From Alphaproteobacteria bacterium CG11_big_fil_rev_8_21_14_0_20_39_49 (GTDB lineage Bacteria; Pseudomonadota; Alphaproteobacteria; Rickettsiales; UBA6187), in contig PCXK01000022.1 of the NCBI GenBank assembly GCA_002787635.1, positions 1-64,000 on the forward strand: a DNA stretch of 64,000 bases, given 5' to 3'. Position 1 is the first letter of the stretch, and the number at the start of each line of letters is the position of its first letter. Shown here piece by piece: positions 17,509 to 26,544 of this stretch. The translations under genes were made by a program, and so were the position numbers. Below the pieces are notes generated by a model. It saw nothing but the letters and a program-made list of their open reading frames with translations. It made no database searches and was not told the DNA's origin.

Positions 17509-20040
17509 ATGAATCTGGTAATTGTAGAGTCGCCGGCTAAAGCCAAAACAATCGAGAAATATTTAGGCAAAGATTATAAAGTGCTGGCATCTTTCGGGCA
17601 TGTGGTAGATCTGCCTTCAAAAGACGGCTCCGTCCGTCCCGATGAAGACTTCGCAATGGACTATGAGATATCGGATAAATCAAAAAAACATGTAAAAGCA
17701 TTAGTTGATGCCGCAAAAAAATGCGATGCCATATATCTGGCAACTGACCCCGACCGTGAAGGGGAGGCGATTTCGTGGCATGTGGTGGAAGTGCTTTTGA
17801 AGAAAAAGGCAATTAAAAAAACCACACCCGTATATCGTGTGGTTTTCCATGAAATAACTAAAAAAGCCGTAACTTCTGCGGTTGCTAACCCACGTACACT
17901 GGATATGGATTTGGTAAACGCTCAACAGGCAAGGCGTGCTTTGGATTATTTAGTCGGCTTTACTTTATCACCCGTATTATGGAGAAAGCTACCCGGTAGC
18001 CGTTCTGCAGGGCGTGTACAGTCCGTTGCCTTACGTATTATCTGTGACCGTGAAAATGAAATAGAAGAATTTAAATCCAGAGAATACTGGGATATTAAAC
18101 TGGGTTTGAAGACATCAGCCTCAGAGGATTTTATAGCACGCATAACGCATATTGACGGCAACAAGCTTGACCAGTTCGATATAGTAACTGAAAAAGCCGC
18201 AGGCGATATCGTAAAGAAACTGGAAACCAAACAATATAGTGTCGACACTTTAGAGAAAAAACAAGCAAGGCGTAATCCGCAACCACCATTTACCACCTCT
18301 TCACTGCAACAGGAAGCTTCAAGAAAGCTCGGCTTTGGAGCAAAAAGGACTATGAGCGTGGCACAAAAGCTATATGAAGGAATTAACCTAGGCGGTGAAA
18401 CCGTCGGGCTTATTACATATATGCGTACTGACGGCGTTACCGTATCGCAGGACGCTATTTATGCAACCAGAGAACTGATAGGCAAGAACTACGGTGATAA
18501 ATATGTGCCTGCCAAACAAAGGCACTACGCCACAAAAGCCAAGAACGCTCAGGAGGCACACGAAGCTATCCGCCCTACGGACTCAAAAAGAACTCCCGAA
18601 CAGGTATCGAAGTTCCTAGATGATGATCAGAAGAAACTATATGACCTTATATGGAAGCGTATGGTAGCATCGCAAATGGAATCAGCGGTTCTTAATCAGG
18701 TGGTAATAGATATAAAATCACAAGACGGCTATGCCGTTGCAAGGGCGAACGGTTCAACTATTGCATTTGACGGTTTCTATAAAGTCTACCGTGAAGGGCG
18801 TGATGATGATAAAGATGAGGAAGGAAGGATATTACCTTCGATGGAAGTCGGTGAAAAACTAGGCTTAAACGAAGTTACGCCGGAGCAGCATTTCACGCAG
18901 CCGCCGCCAAGATATACCGAAGCATCTTTAGTTAAGAAGCTGGAAGAACTCGGTATCGGAAGACCTTCTACCTACGCAAGTATCATATCGGTATTGCAGG
19001 ACAGGAACTATGTAAGGATAGATAAAAAAAGATTCTTCGCAGAAGACAGGGGACGCATAGTAACGGCATTTTTGAAAAGCTTCTTTAGCCGATATGTCGA
19101 ATATGATTTTACCGCAAAATTAGAAAATGAACTTGACCATATCTCGGCAGGTGAGCTTGAGTGGAAAGCTATGCTGCGTGCGTTCTGGACAGATTTTAAT
19201 TCTAATATTGAAAGCGTAAAGGAATATAAGTTAAGCGATGTAATTCATGAGCTTAATATATTGCTGGGCAGTTGGCTGTTTTCTAAAGATGAAAAGGGCG
19301 AAATAGACAGGGGATGTCCTAAATGTGACGGCGGTCATCTGAGCCTGAAATTAGGTAAGTTCGGGGCATTCTTGGGTTGTTCGAATTATCCTGATTGTAA
19401 TTACACACATCAGCTAGGCGGCTCCGAGGAAGAAAAAGCAGGAGGTGCATCAGACGTTTTTGAACCTAAGATGCTGGGGGTGGATAAAGAATCGGGTCTG
19501 GACATATTGGTTAAAAAAGGACCGTACGGTTTATATTTACAGCTTGGAGAGCCTGAAGATAAAAAAGAAAAACCCAAAAGGGTATCAATCCCGAAAATGT
19601 ATGCACCGGACGATATTACTTTAGATATAGCCGAGGGCTTATTGTCGCTTCCAAGGCAGGTCGGTAAACACCCCGATACCGGAAAAGTAATAGCGGCAGG
19701 GATCGGTATGTATGGTCCTTATGTCAGACATGACGGCAAATATACATCTTTAAAGGAAGATGACCCTGTTACCATAGGTATCAACAGGGCGGTTACCCTA
19801 ATTGCGGAAAACCAAAAAGGCGTTAAAAAAACCGAGCCGCTGCGTGTTATCGGAAAACACCCCGAAAACGGCAAAGACATAGAGATTTTCGACGGTAAAT
19901 ACGGCCCTTATGTCAAAAATGAAAAAATAAATGCCTCGCTTACTAAAGACATGACCGTTGAAGACGTAACTATTGAACAGGCGGTGGAACTTCTTGCTAA
20001 ACAAAAAGACAGGAAGAAGTCCAAAAGAGGCAAAAAATAA
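17509..20040 (+). CDS. topA: DNA topoisomerase I
   Basis: TopA relaxes negative supercoils. The 843-residue protein starts with the Toprim domain (LVIVESPAKAKTIEKYLG, with the DPDREGEAISWH acidic motif near residues 83-94), then the type IA core with catalytic Tyr304 in GLITYMRTDG and the SRSAGRVQSVALR block. One C4 zinc ribbon is seen near residues 605-635 (CPKCDGGHLS...CSNYPDCNYT), followed by repeated TopA C-terminal domains (GPYGLYLQ, GMYGPYVRH, GKYGPYVKN) and a Lys/Arg tail. A pilin-like gene follows after 151 bases. Confidence 0.97.
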   Translation: MNLVIVESPAKAKTIEKYLGKDYKVLASFGHVVDLPSKDGSVRPDEDFAMDYEISDKSKKHVKALVDAAKKCDAIYLATDPDREGEAISWHVVEVLLKKKAIKKTTPVYRVVFHEITKKAVTSAVANPRTLDMDLVNAQQARRALDYLVGFTLSPVLWRKLPGSRSAGRVQSVALRIICDRENEIEEFKSREYWDIKLGLKTSASEDFIARITHIDGNKLDQFDIVTEKAAGDIVKKLETKQYSVDTLEKKQARRNPQPPFTTSSLQQEASRKLGFGAKRTMSVAQKLYEGINLGGETVGLITYMRTDGVTVSQDAIYATRELIGKNYGDKYVPAKQRHYATKAKNAQEAHEAIRPTDSKRTPEQVSKFLDDDQKKLYDLIWKRMVASQMESAVLNQVVIDIKSQDGYAVARANGSTIAFDGFYKVYREGRDDDKDEEGRILPSMEVGEKLGLNEVTPEQHFTQPPPRYTEASLVKKLEELGIGRPSTYASIISVLQDRNYVRIDKKRFFAEDRGRIVTAFLKSFFSRYVEYDFTAKLENELDHISAGELEWKAMLRAFWTDFNSNIESVKEYKLSDVIHELNILLGSWLFSKDEKGEIDRGCPKCDGGHLSLKLGKFGAFLGCSNYPDCNYTHQLGGSEEEKAGGASDVFEPKMLGVDKESGLDILVKKGPYGLYLQLGEPEDKKEKPKRVSIPKMYAPDDITLDIAEGLLSLPRQVGKHPDTGKVIAAGIGMYGPYVRHDGKYTSLKEDDPVTIGINRAVTLIAENQKGVKKTEPLRVIGKHPENGKDIEIFDGKYGPYVKNEKINASLTKDMTVEDVTIEQAVELLAKQKDRKKSKRGKK

Positions 20041-20191
20041 TCATCTATCGGCAATTGTTATTAACATGCCTGTTTCTTTTAGGAGCGATAGGAAAAAATA
20101 TTTAAATCTCAAGAAGTGTTAACTAAATGTTAATATAAAAATGCAATAATATTAATATTGTTAAAAGTAGATTTTTAGGATAAGTGCGTGC

Positions 20192-20989
20192 ATGTTTGCA
20201 AAGACCAAAGACCAAAGACCAAAGACCAAAGACCAAAGACCAAAGACCAAAGACCTGAGAGATGAGAAGGGTTTTACTCTTATTGAACTATCAATTGTTA
20301 TAGTAATTATAGGACTTATCGTTGCAGGTGTTGTTGGTGGGCAGAGTTTGGTTAAACAGGCTAAGCTTAAAGAGCTTACAATGCAAATTAATAAGTATAA
20401 AATTGCTTTAAATGCTTTTGAACTTGAGTACAATTCAATACCCGGCGATATGAGAAATGCTAGTTCGTATTGGTCTACTTGCGTCGATGAGCCTAACAAT
20501 GCATGCAATGGTAATGGAAACAAACAGCTGGAAAGTGATGTAAGCACGGCTGAAATAGTTAGATATTGGCAACATTTATCCCTAGCAGGGCTTATTGATG
20601 GAAGTTATGACGGAAGCATATCACCCACACGAGTTAAGCCCGGTATAAATATGCCTAAAGGTTCTGTTGTTGAATCTGTGTTCTACGTTCTTCCAAATAG
20701 ACTAGCGGTTTTAAATGGCAGCACGATCCCTAGAGGGCAATTTTTATTATCTTATAATGCAATGCCGGGTTGTAATAATCTCCCTAATTTTGGAGCTTTA
20801 ACACCAAAAGAAACTTTTAATATAGATTTAAAACTCGATGATGGGGAACCAAGTACAGGTGCAATTCTTGGTTCACCAAGTACTACTGCACCGGGCAATT
20901 GCTCACCTGTTACTGCGTGTACTTCTGGAGGTGAGTATTTGTTAGATGAAGACGGATTAACTTGTAGAATGTTTTATCTTCTAAGGTAA
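20192..20989 (+). CDS. Prepilin-like protein 1, heptamer repeat in leader (in frame)
   Basis: The 265-residue protein has a class III (type IV pilin / type II pseudopilin) signal: a charged leader, then KGFTLIELSIVIVIIGLIVAG at about residues 26-46, with the processing Gly and Glu5. The leader TKDQRPKTKDQRPKTKD is encoded by eight perfect copies of AAAGACC (20200-20255). A unit of seven is not a multiple of three, so gain or loss of a copy shifts the frame; it is currently open. Body motifs shared with two other genes here include PGDMRNA, NGNGNK, YWQHLSLAGLI, IDLKLDDGEPSTG and a C-terminal C-x-MFYLL. AGGA at 20177-20180 is the likely ribosome binding site. It is the gene between topA and the convergent hinT. 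Confidence 0.85.
   Translation: MFAKTKDQRPKTKDQRPKTKDLRDEKGFTLIELSIVIVIIGLIVAGVVGGQSLVKQAKLKELTMQINKYKIALNAFELEYNSIPGDMRNASSYWSTCVDEPNNACNGNGNKQLESDVSTAEIVRYWQHLSLAGLIDGSYDGSISPTRVKPGINMPKGSVVESVFYVLPNRLAVLNGSTIPRGQFLLSYNAMPGCNNLPNFGALTPKETFNIDLKLDDGEPSTGAILGSPSTTAPGNCSPVTACTSGGEYLLDEDGLTCRMFYLLR
20200..20255 (+). repeat. Heptanucleotide tandem repeat, eight copies of AAAGACC
   Basis: Eight perfect head-to-tail copies lie within the first 22 codons of prepilin gene 1. The repeat has no stop in any frame. Start codons exist in all three frames just upstream (GTG 20184, GTG 20188, ATG 20192), so different copy numbers would connect the pilin body to different starts. Confidence 0.95.
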
Positions 20990-21104
20990 CAATATTTTCT
21001 TGCGAGTTGCACCTTATTTCAAAATCTTTATCTAATCGGCACTGGGTAAGGCACAGAATAATAGCTTATACGGTCAGATAACAAACTTTATGGCTATATA
21101 AAGA

Positions 21105-21482
21105 TTACCGTTGGAGTTTATCGGACTGCAATAATCCGCCAAGCTTTTTACCGCCTAATATGTGAACATGAAAATGCGGCACTGCCTGATTTGCGTCCGC
21201 ACCATGATTGCTGATAAGGCGATAGCCTGTTTTATCCAGCCCGAGTTCGGCTGCTATTTCCCTTACTTTGGCAAAGAAGCCTGCTACCTTCTCAGGGCTT
21301 GAATCGGCTACAAAATCGTCAAATGAAACATACTGCCCCTTGGGAATAACCAGAACATGTACGGGTGCGGCAGGTGCTATATCCTTAAACGCAAAAACAT
21401 CATCATCGCTATATACTTTGTCGCACGGTATCTCGCCTCTGATTATTTTTGCAAATATGTTATCGTTATCATAGCTGTGCAT
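21105..21482 (-). CDS. hinT: HIT-family nucleotide hydrolase (HinT-like)
   Basis: This 125-residue histidine triad protein likely hydrolyses purine nucleoside phosphoramidates such as AMP-lysine. The triad is in PHFHVHILGGKKLGG near residues 105-119, with the N-terminal NIFAKIIRGEIPCDKVYSDDDVFAFKDI block typical of HinT. It overlaps the end of hisE by 14 bases and is probably co-transcribed with it, a pairing common in alphaproteobacterial his regions. Confidence 0.93.
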   Translation of the reverse strand: MHSYDNDNIFAKIIRGEIPCDKVYSDDDVFAFKDIAPAAPVHVLVIPKGQYVSFDDFVADSSPEKVAGFFAKVREIAAELGLDKTGYRLISNHGADANQAVPHFHVHILGGKKLGGLLQSDKLQR

Positions 21483-21810
21483 TATTTTTTACCTTTCTTG
21501 ATTTTTTTTCCTCAATGCCCGATATGTCTTTACGTTTTTCAAGCTCGAACATAACTTTTTCAGGCTTAATACCCATTTCAACCCAAAGAACAAGGAGGTG
21601 AAAAAGAAGGTCGGCACTTTCTTCGATAGTTTCTTTTTTGTTATTTGCCGCAGCGTCTATAACTGTTTCAATAGCTTCCTCCCCAACCTTCTGTGCAATC
21701 TTCTTGCGTCCTTTTTGGAAAAGCTTTGCACAATATGATTTGTCAGGATTAGCTGTTCTTTTGGCTTTTATAGTATCGAAAAGTTCATCGAGCGTTTTAA
21801 ATTCTGACAT
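21469..21810 (-). CDS. hisE: Phosphoribosyl-ATP pyrophosphatase HisE
   Basis: HisE hydrolyses phosphoribosyl-ATP to phosphoribosyl-AMP, the second step of histidine synthesis. The 113-residue all-alpha protein has the MazG-like acidic metal motif EEAIETVIDAA...EESADLLFHLLVLW (residues about 39-75). The gene precedes hinT. hisF and hisA lie upstream on the same strand but are separated from it by the opposite-strand prepilin gene 2. Confidence 0.94.
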   Translation of the reverse strand: MSEFKTLDELFDTIKAKRTANPDKSYCAKLFQKGRKKIAQKVGEEAIETVIDAAANNKKETIEESADLLFHLLVLWVEMGIKPEKVMFELEKRKDISGIEEKKSRKVKNNAQL

Positions 21811-21905
21811 TTATATTTACCTAATTTGCAAGTTCAGTATTAACTTATATAACAAATAAATAATAACTGAAACAGTGTTTTAAGGTTTTTTTAAAGATTT
21901 GCGTT

Positions 21906-21934
21906 TTGCCATCTAATTTGTTATACTATATAAG
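21906..21934 (+). promoter_or_regulatory. Sigma-70-like promoter for prepilin gene 2
   Basis: TTGCCA (21906-21911) and TATAAG (21929-21934) each match consensus at five of six positions with 17-base spacing. GGGGA at 21947-21951 follows, eight bases before the ATG at 21960. This is the best promoter in the window. Confidence 0.6.
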
Positions 21935-21959
21935 TAGTTATTTATAGGGGATATCTTTT

Positions 21960-22734
21960 ATGTTTCAGCACTCAGCACTCAGCACTCTTAAATAGAGAAA
22001 AAGGTTTTACCCTTATTGAGTTATCAATAGTTATCGTGATAATCGGTCTTATTGTTGCCGCCGTAGTTGGCGGGCAAAATCTTGTGAAGCAGGCTAAGCT
22101 ACGAGGTGTTATAACGGACGTAAATAAATATAAGGTTGCACACAATACATTCCGTTTAGAATATGGTGGAATAGCGGGGGATTTGCGTAATGCATATAGT
22201 TATTTTGGAGCTTCTTGTTCTGATACTGGTGCTAACGACGATGATAAATGTAGTGGAAATGGTAATAAACGAGTGGAACTTGTCTCGGATGCTGATGAAA
22301 ATGAGGCGTATAGGTATTGGCAGCATCTTTCATTGGCGAGTCTAATTGAAGGAAGTTATACCGGTCTAGCACCTACAGCAGGAAGGCAGGCTGATATAGG
22401 TATAAATGTTCCTGCTACTAAATTTGAAAATGTTGGTTGGTATTTTGATTACAGTGATTCCAATGGAGTCTGGTCTTCTGATAAGAATGGATTTGGACTT
22501 GGTAAATTTAGAGCGAATACAGCACCTACGGCAGCTTGGATAAATCCTAAAGACGCAAAATCTATTGATGAAAAAATAGATGATGGGGAGTGGCAGACTG
22601 GTTGGGTTGCTGTAAGCCATGGTACTTTTGCTACAGAAGATTGTGCCGGTGGAGGTTTCCCCCCAAATACATCGCTGGACTGGTCGTTATCTGATACAAC
22701 GGATAGTTGTTACATGCGTTTCATGGCAGATTGA
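21960..22734 (+). CDS. Prepilin-like protein 2, heptamer leader, currently out of frame
   Basis: From ATG 21960 the frame reads MFQHSALSTLK and stops at TAG 21993-21995. The pilin body lies one frame over: EKGFTLIELSIVIVIIGLIVAAVVGG from 21997, open to TGA 22732-22734. The body frame has no ATG, GTG or TTG between its upstream stop (21931) and the prepilin motif. Three copies of CAGCACT (21966-21986) sit between ATG and motif; losing one copy or gaining two would fuse them, giving a leader MFQHSALLNREK. Body motifs (AGDLRNA, NGNK, YWQHLSLASLI, PKDAKSIDEKIDDGEWQTG, SCYMRFM) show paralogy with gene 1. The gene is opposite to and between hisE and hisF. An assembly indel is the main alternative. 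Confidence 0.75.
21966..21986 (+). repeat. Heptanucleotide tandem repeat, three copies of CAGCACT
   Basis: Three perfect copies plus one extra base lie directly after the ATG of prepilin gene 2. The sequence differs from the AAAGACC repeat of gene 1 but has the same unit length and the same position in the gene. Confidence 0.9.
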
Positions 22735-22754
22735 TTGCCCCTTCTGTGTCTATA

Positions 22755-23513
22755 TTATAACCTGACAGCAATGCCTTTTTCTTGCATGTGTTTTTTTACT
22801 TCTTCAATTCTGTACTCTCCGAAGTGGAAAATTGATGCGGCAAGAAGGGCGGAGGCATGACCTTCCTTAACTCCGTCTACAAAGTCATCAGGCTTGCCCA
22901 CACCGCCCGATGCAATAACCGGAACCGTTACCGCATCAGCTATGGCACGGGTTATCTTATTATCAAAACCCTGCTTAGTGCCGTCCCTATCCATTGAGGT
23001 AAGTAATATTTCTCCTGCACCTAGGCTCACCATTTTTTTAGCCCAACCGATTGCATCTATGCCCGTGGCTTTACGTCCGCCATGTGTGAAAATCTCGTAT
23101 TTTCCCTCGCCGGTGGATTTTGCGTCAATTGCTACCACTATGCACTGCGAACCGAATTTATCGGCGGCATCTTTTACCAGTTGAGGATTGGTAACGGCAG
23201 CGGTATTTATCGCCACTTTATCCGCTCCCGCCAAAAGAAGCTTCCTCACATCATCAACCGAGCGTACCCCTCCGCCAACCGTCAGCGGCATAAAGCATTG
23301 CTCGGCAACACGTGTGATAACGTCATACATGGTATCACGGTTATCACTTGATGCGGTTATATCCAAAAAACATAACTCGTCCGCCCCCTGTTTATCATAA
23401 ACTTTTGCCTGCTCTACAGGGTCGCCCGCATCTATCAGGTCAACGAAGTTAACGCCTTTTACTACACGTCCGTCTTTTACGTCTAGGCAGGGTATGATTC
23501 TGGTTTTTAGCAT
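22755..23513 (-). CDS. hisF: Imidazole glycerol phosphate synthase subunit HisF
   Basis: HisF is the cyclase half of the synthase that makes imidazole glycerol phosphate and AICAR. The 252-residue half-barrel duplicated TIM barrel begins [22 protein letters not shown] with the catalytic Asp in [10 protein letters not shown], and has the second catalytic Asp in [15 protein letters not shown]. No HisH is in the window. No Shine-Dalgarno is evident; instead the 40 bases upstream are a tandem repeat of TTAACACT-like units. Confidence 0.96.
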   Translation of the reverse strand: MLKTRIIPCLDVKDGRVVKGVNFVDLIDAGDPVEQAKVYDKQGADELCFLDITASSDNRDTMYDVITRVAEQCFMPLTVGGGVRSVDDVRKLLLAGADKVAINTAAVTNPQLVKDAADKFGSQCIVVAIDAKSTGEGKYEIFTHGGRKATGIDAIGWAKKMVSLGAGEILLTSMDRDGTKQGFDNKITRAIADAVTVPVIASGGVGKPDDFVDGVKEGHASALLAASIFHFGEYRIEEVKKHMQEKGIAVRL

Positions 23514-23519
23514 TTATTT

Positions 23520-23601
23520 TATTAGTGTTAGTGTTAAGTGTTAGTGTTAAGTGTCATTTTTACGAATTTTATCGGGAGAATAAAATTATAATGGAATCCA
23601 C
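23520..23601. repeat. Tandem and palindromic repeats in the hisA-hisF gap
   Basis: On the plus strand GTTAGTGTTAAGT is repeated twice (about 23527-23553) just upstream of the hisF start. Next comes a hairpin element (23553-23601): GTCAT, then AATTTTAT/ATAAAATT arms, then TGGAATCCAC, matching one half of the GTCAT elements at 8573 and 12652. Confidence 0.6.
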
Positions 23602-23630
23602 AGTCCTAATAACACTTGTGGATAAATCAA

Positions 23631-24359
23631 TCAGGCGGCTATCTGCAATGCCCTTGCTATATCTATCTTTCCTTCATAAATAGCCCTGCCTACTATCACA
23701 CCGGCAACGCCTGAACCCTCAATATCTTTTACCGCCTGTATATCTTCGGTACATGACATTCCTCCGGAGGCTATTACAGGAATATTAACCGATTCGGCAA
23801 GTTGCCTTGTGCCTGAAAGGTCGGGACCTGTCATCAGTCCGTCACGGTTGATATCTGTATAAATTATTGCGGCAACTCCTGCATCTTCAAATTTTCGGGC
23901 TAAATCTATCACCGAAATATCCGAGGTTTCCGCCCAGCCTTCTACGGCAACCATACCGCTTTTGCCGTCAATGCCGACAACTATCCGGTTGGGGAATTTT
24001 TTACATGCTTCCTTCACAAGTTCAGAGTTCTTTAAAGCGATTGTGCCGAGTATTACACGGGCAACTCCCGCATCAAGCCATTTTTGTATAGTGGCTATGT
24101 CCCTTATACCGCCGCCTAGCTGAACCGACATTTTGCCGCCCAGTTCATTTAAAACGGATTTTACCGCATCAATATTCACAGGTTTTCCGTCAAACGCTCC
24201 GTTTAAATCAACTATATGCAGCCAGTTAAAACCTTGTGAAAAAAAAGTAGCAGCCTGATTGGAAGGGCTTTCATTAAAAACCGTAACTTTATCCATCTCG
24301 CCTTTTTGCAGGCGTACACATTGTCCGTCTTTTAAGTCTATTGCAGGAAAAATAATCAT
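23631..24359 (-). CDS. hisA: Phosphoribosylformimino-AICAR ribotide isomerase HisA
   Basis: HisA isomerises ProFAR to PRFAR, the substrate of HisF. The 242-residue TIM barrel starts IIFPAIDLKDGQCVRLQKG (catalytic Asp in AIDLKDG) and carries VQLGGGIRD and IYTDINRDGLMTGPD with the second Asp. It lies upstream of hisF on the same strand with a 117-base gap full of repeats. Its own upstream region again contains TTAACAC units rather than a clear ribosome binding site. Confidence 0.96.
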   Translation of the reverse strand: MIIFPAIDLKDGQCVRLQKGEMDKVTVFNESPSNQAATFFSQGFNWLHIVDLNGAFDGKPVNIDAVKSVLNELGGKMSVQLGGGIRDIATIQKWLDAGVARVILGTIALKNSELVKEACKKFPNRIVVGIDGKSGMVAVEGWAETSDISVIDLARKFEDAGVAAIIYTDINRDGLMTGPDLSGTRQLAESVNIPVIASGGMSCTEDIQAVKDIEGSGVAGVIVGRAIYEGKIDIARALQIAA

Positions 24360-24499
24360 AACTTTTGCGGTGTTAAGTGTTAATTTTGAGTGTTAATTAT
24401 ATTAATATAGTGAAAATTTCAAGTATAATCCTTGCACTATCTTTCTTATAACGTATATATTACTTTTTCGGAGATAAAATGTAGAAGGGGACATAAAAA

Positions 24500-25102
24500 A
24501 TGCCGATAATGCCGGATAAATGGATTAGGGAACAAGCGTTAGAAAACGATATGATAACGCCGTTTGAGGAAAAACAGCAACGTCAGGGTGTAATATCATA
24601 CGGAGTGTCGTCATACGGATATGACGCACGAGTATCTAACGAGTTCAAAATATTTACCAATATAGATTCGTCTATAGTAGACCCTAAGCAGTTTTGCCAA
24701 AAGGGCTTTGTAGACAGGACGGAAGATGTTTGTGTTATACCGCCTAACAGCTTTGCTTTGGCAAGGACGGTGGAATATTTCAAGATACCGAGGGATATGC
24801 TTGTTATATGTGTGGGTAAGTCAACCTATGCAAGATGCGGCATCATTGTGAACGTTACCCCCCTTGAGCCGGAGTGGGAAGGACATGTAACCTTGGAATT
24901 TTCAAATACCACCCCTCTTCCTGCAAAAATATATGCTAATGAGGGAGCCTGTCAGTTTCTTTTCTTTAAGGCGGATTCGGTTTGCGAAACCTCTTATGCA
25001 GATAAGGCCGGAAAATATATGGGACAGCTTGGTGTAACGCTGCCTAGAATAGACGGTAAACAGGAAAATATACTAGACCCGAAGGTGTTAGTTAATGGAT
25101 AA
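24500..25102 (+). CDS. dcd: dCTP deaminase
   Basis: Dcd converts dCTP to dUTP for thymidylate synthesis. The 200-residue protein has the family landmarks [20 protein letters not shown], the catalytic-site block [66 protein letters not shown]. The GAAGGGGA before the ATG is a good ribosome binding site. It overlaps murA by 8 bases, so the two are coupled. Confidence 0.96.
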   Translation: MPIMPDKWIREQALENDMITPFEEKQQRQGVISYGVSSYGYDARVSNEFKIFTNIDSSIVDPKQFCQKGFVDRTEDVCVIPPNSFALARTVEYFKIPRDMLVICVGKSTYARCGIIVNVTPLEPEWEGHVTLEFSNTTPLPAKIYANEGACQFLFFKADSVCETSYADKAGKYMGQLGVTLPRIDGKQENILDPKVLVNG

Positions 25103-26375
25103 AATAAAGATAAACGGAGGCATACCCCTTAAAGGTGAAGTGAAAATAGGCGGTGCAAAAAATGCCGCACTGCCTTTAATGGCAGCGGCAATGCTTACGG
25201 AAGGTCGCCTTAAATTAAATAACCTGCCGCATATTGCGGATATTTCCACTATGGCAAACCTGCTTGTTCAACACGGTGTGGATATGGAACTGGACGGCAT
25301 GGAAGGTAATGCAGGAGGCGGCATTATATCACTTTGTGCCGAAAACATAAAAAGCTTTGAAGCCCCATACGATATCGTAAGGAAAATGCGGGCTTCCGTT
25401 CTGGTTTTAGGACCTTTGCTTGCAAGGTTCGGTGACGCTAAGGTTTCTTTGCCCGGAGGCTGTGCTATAGGGACACGCCCGATTGACCTTCACCTACAGG
25501 CATTTGAAAAAATGGGTGCAAAAATAGAACTGGAAGAAGGCTATATAAAAGCATCGGTTAAGGGGAAATTAAGGGGTGCGGAAATACATTTTGAAAAAGT
25601 CTCGGTAGGTGCTACTGAAAATATTATGATGGCAGCCTGTCTTGCTGACGGAGAAACCACAATCATTAATGCGGCACAGGAGCCTGAAGTTGTAGACCTT
25701 GCCCGATGCCTTGTTAAAATGGGTGCAAAAATAACAGGCATAGGAACAGGCACTCTGAAAATAGAAGGCTTGGAAAAATTAAACGGAGCCGAGCATTCGG
25801 TTATAAGTGACCGTATTGAAGCCGGAAGCTATATGATAGCTGCCGCAATAACAAACGGGGACATAAAGTTATATGGTGTTGATTTGTCAATTATGGAATC
25901 AACAATTGAAAGGCTGACGGCAGCAGGAGTTCTGATAGAGGAGCTTTCCGATAATTCGGTTAGAGCGACACGTAAACAAGGTACGCTAAAAAGTGTCGAT
26001 GCCATTACTTTGCCGTATCCGGGGTTTCCGACCGATATGCAGGCTCAGTTTATGGCGTTGATGTGTCTTGCCGAGGGTAACTCGATTATAAACGAAACCA
26101 TCTTTGAAAACAGGTTTATGCATGTATCGGAACTAACCCGTATGGGAGCCGATATTTCTATAGAAGGACATAAAGCTCTGGTAAAAGGCGTTGCCGAGCT
26201 ACAAGGAGCGGAACTTATGGCTACCGACCTGCGTGCATCCGTGTCATTAGTGCTGGCAGCACTGGCAGCAAAAGGACAGACCGTGATAAACAGGGTTTAT
26301 CATATCGATAGGGGATATGAACGTATTGAAGAAAAACTGATGATGCTTGGTGCTGATATTGAGCGGATAAAATAA
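25095..26375 (+). CDS. murA: UDP-N-acetylglucosamine 1-carboxyvinyltransferase MurA
   Basis: MurA transfers enolpyruvate to UDP-GlcNAc, the first committed step of peptidoglycan synthesis and the target of fosfomycin. The 426-residue protein has [27 protein letters not shown] at the start and [23 protein letters not shown] near residues 115-140, where the Cys that fosfomycin modifies is present. The C-terminal [15 protein letters not shown] segment is also typical. Presence of murA, lysC and dapA indicates an active cell wall pathway. Confidence 0.97.
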   Translation: MDKIKINGGIPLKGEVKIGGAKNAALPLMAAAMLTEGRLKLNNLPHIADISTMANLLVQHGVDMELDGMEGNAGGGIISLCAENIKSFEAPYDIVRKMRASVLVLGPLLARFGDAKVSLPGGCAIGTRPIDLHLQAFEKMGAKIELEEGYIKASVKGKLRGAEIHFEKVSVGATENIMMAACLADGETTIINAAQEPEVVDLARCLVKMGAKITGIGTGTLKIEGLEKLNGAEHSVISDRIEAGSYMIAAAITNGDIKLYGVDLSIMESTIERLTAAGVLIEELSDNSVRATRKQGTLKSVDAITLPYPGFPTDMQAQFMALMCLAEGNSIINETIFENRFMHVSELTRMGADISIEGHKALVKGVAELQGAELMATDLRASVSLVLAALAAKGQTVINRVYHIDRGYERIEEKLMMLGADIERIK

Positions 26376-26544
26376 GATAATGTAAATATTCGCCTATGAC
26401 CGAATCTACCTACAAAGAACACTGCTAGGTTATGCTATGAGAATATATCATTGCATAATTATTATCTTTGGGGTAGATTTGAACGGGTCGTTAAATAGTC
26501 GGCTTTTTTTGCCGTAGTTCCAAAAATTTTTAGGATAATTAATT

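Noticed and set aside
20200-20255. CRISPR-like array
   Set aside because: Units are seven bases, directly adjacent with no spacers, and lie inside a coding frame; this is a simple tandem repeat.
20161-20547. An open frame on the minus strand across the AAAGACC repeat
   Set aside because: Its Leu/Trp-rich repeat is only the complement of the heptamer array, which has no stop in any frame; the plus-strand prepilin frame is well supported.
22036-22734. Prepilin gene 2 starting at the internal GTG 22036
   Set aside because: This start is in the middle of the hydrophobic prepilin helix and would remove the processing site, while a full promoter, ribosome binding site and ATG exist upstream at 21960.
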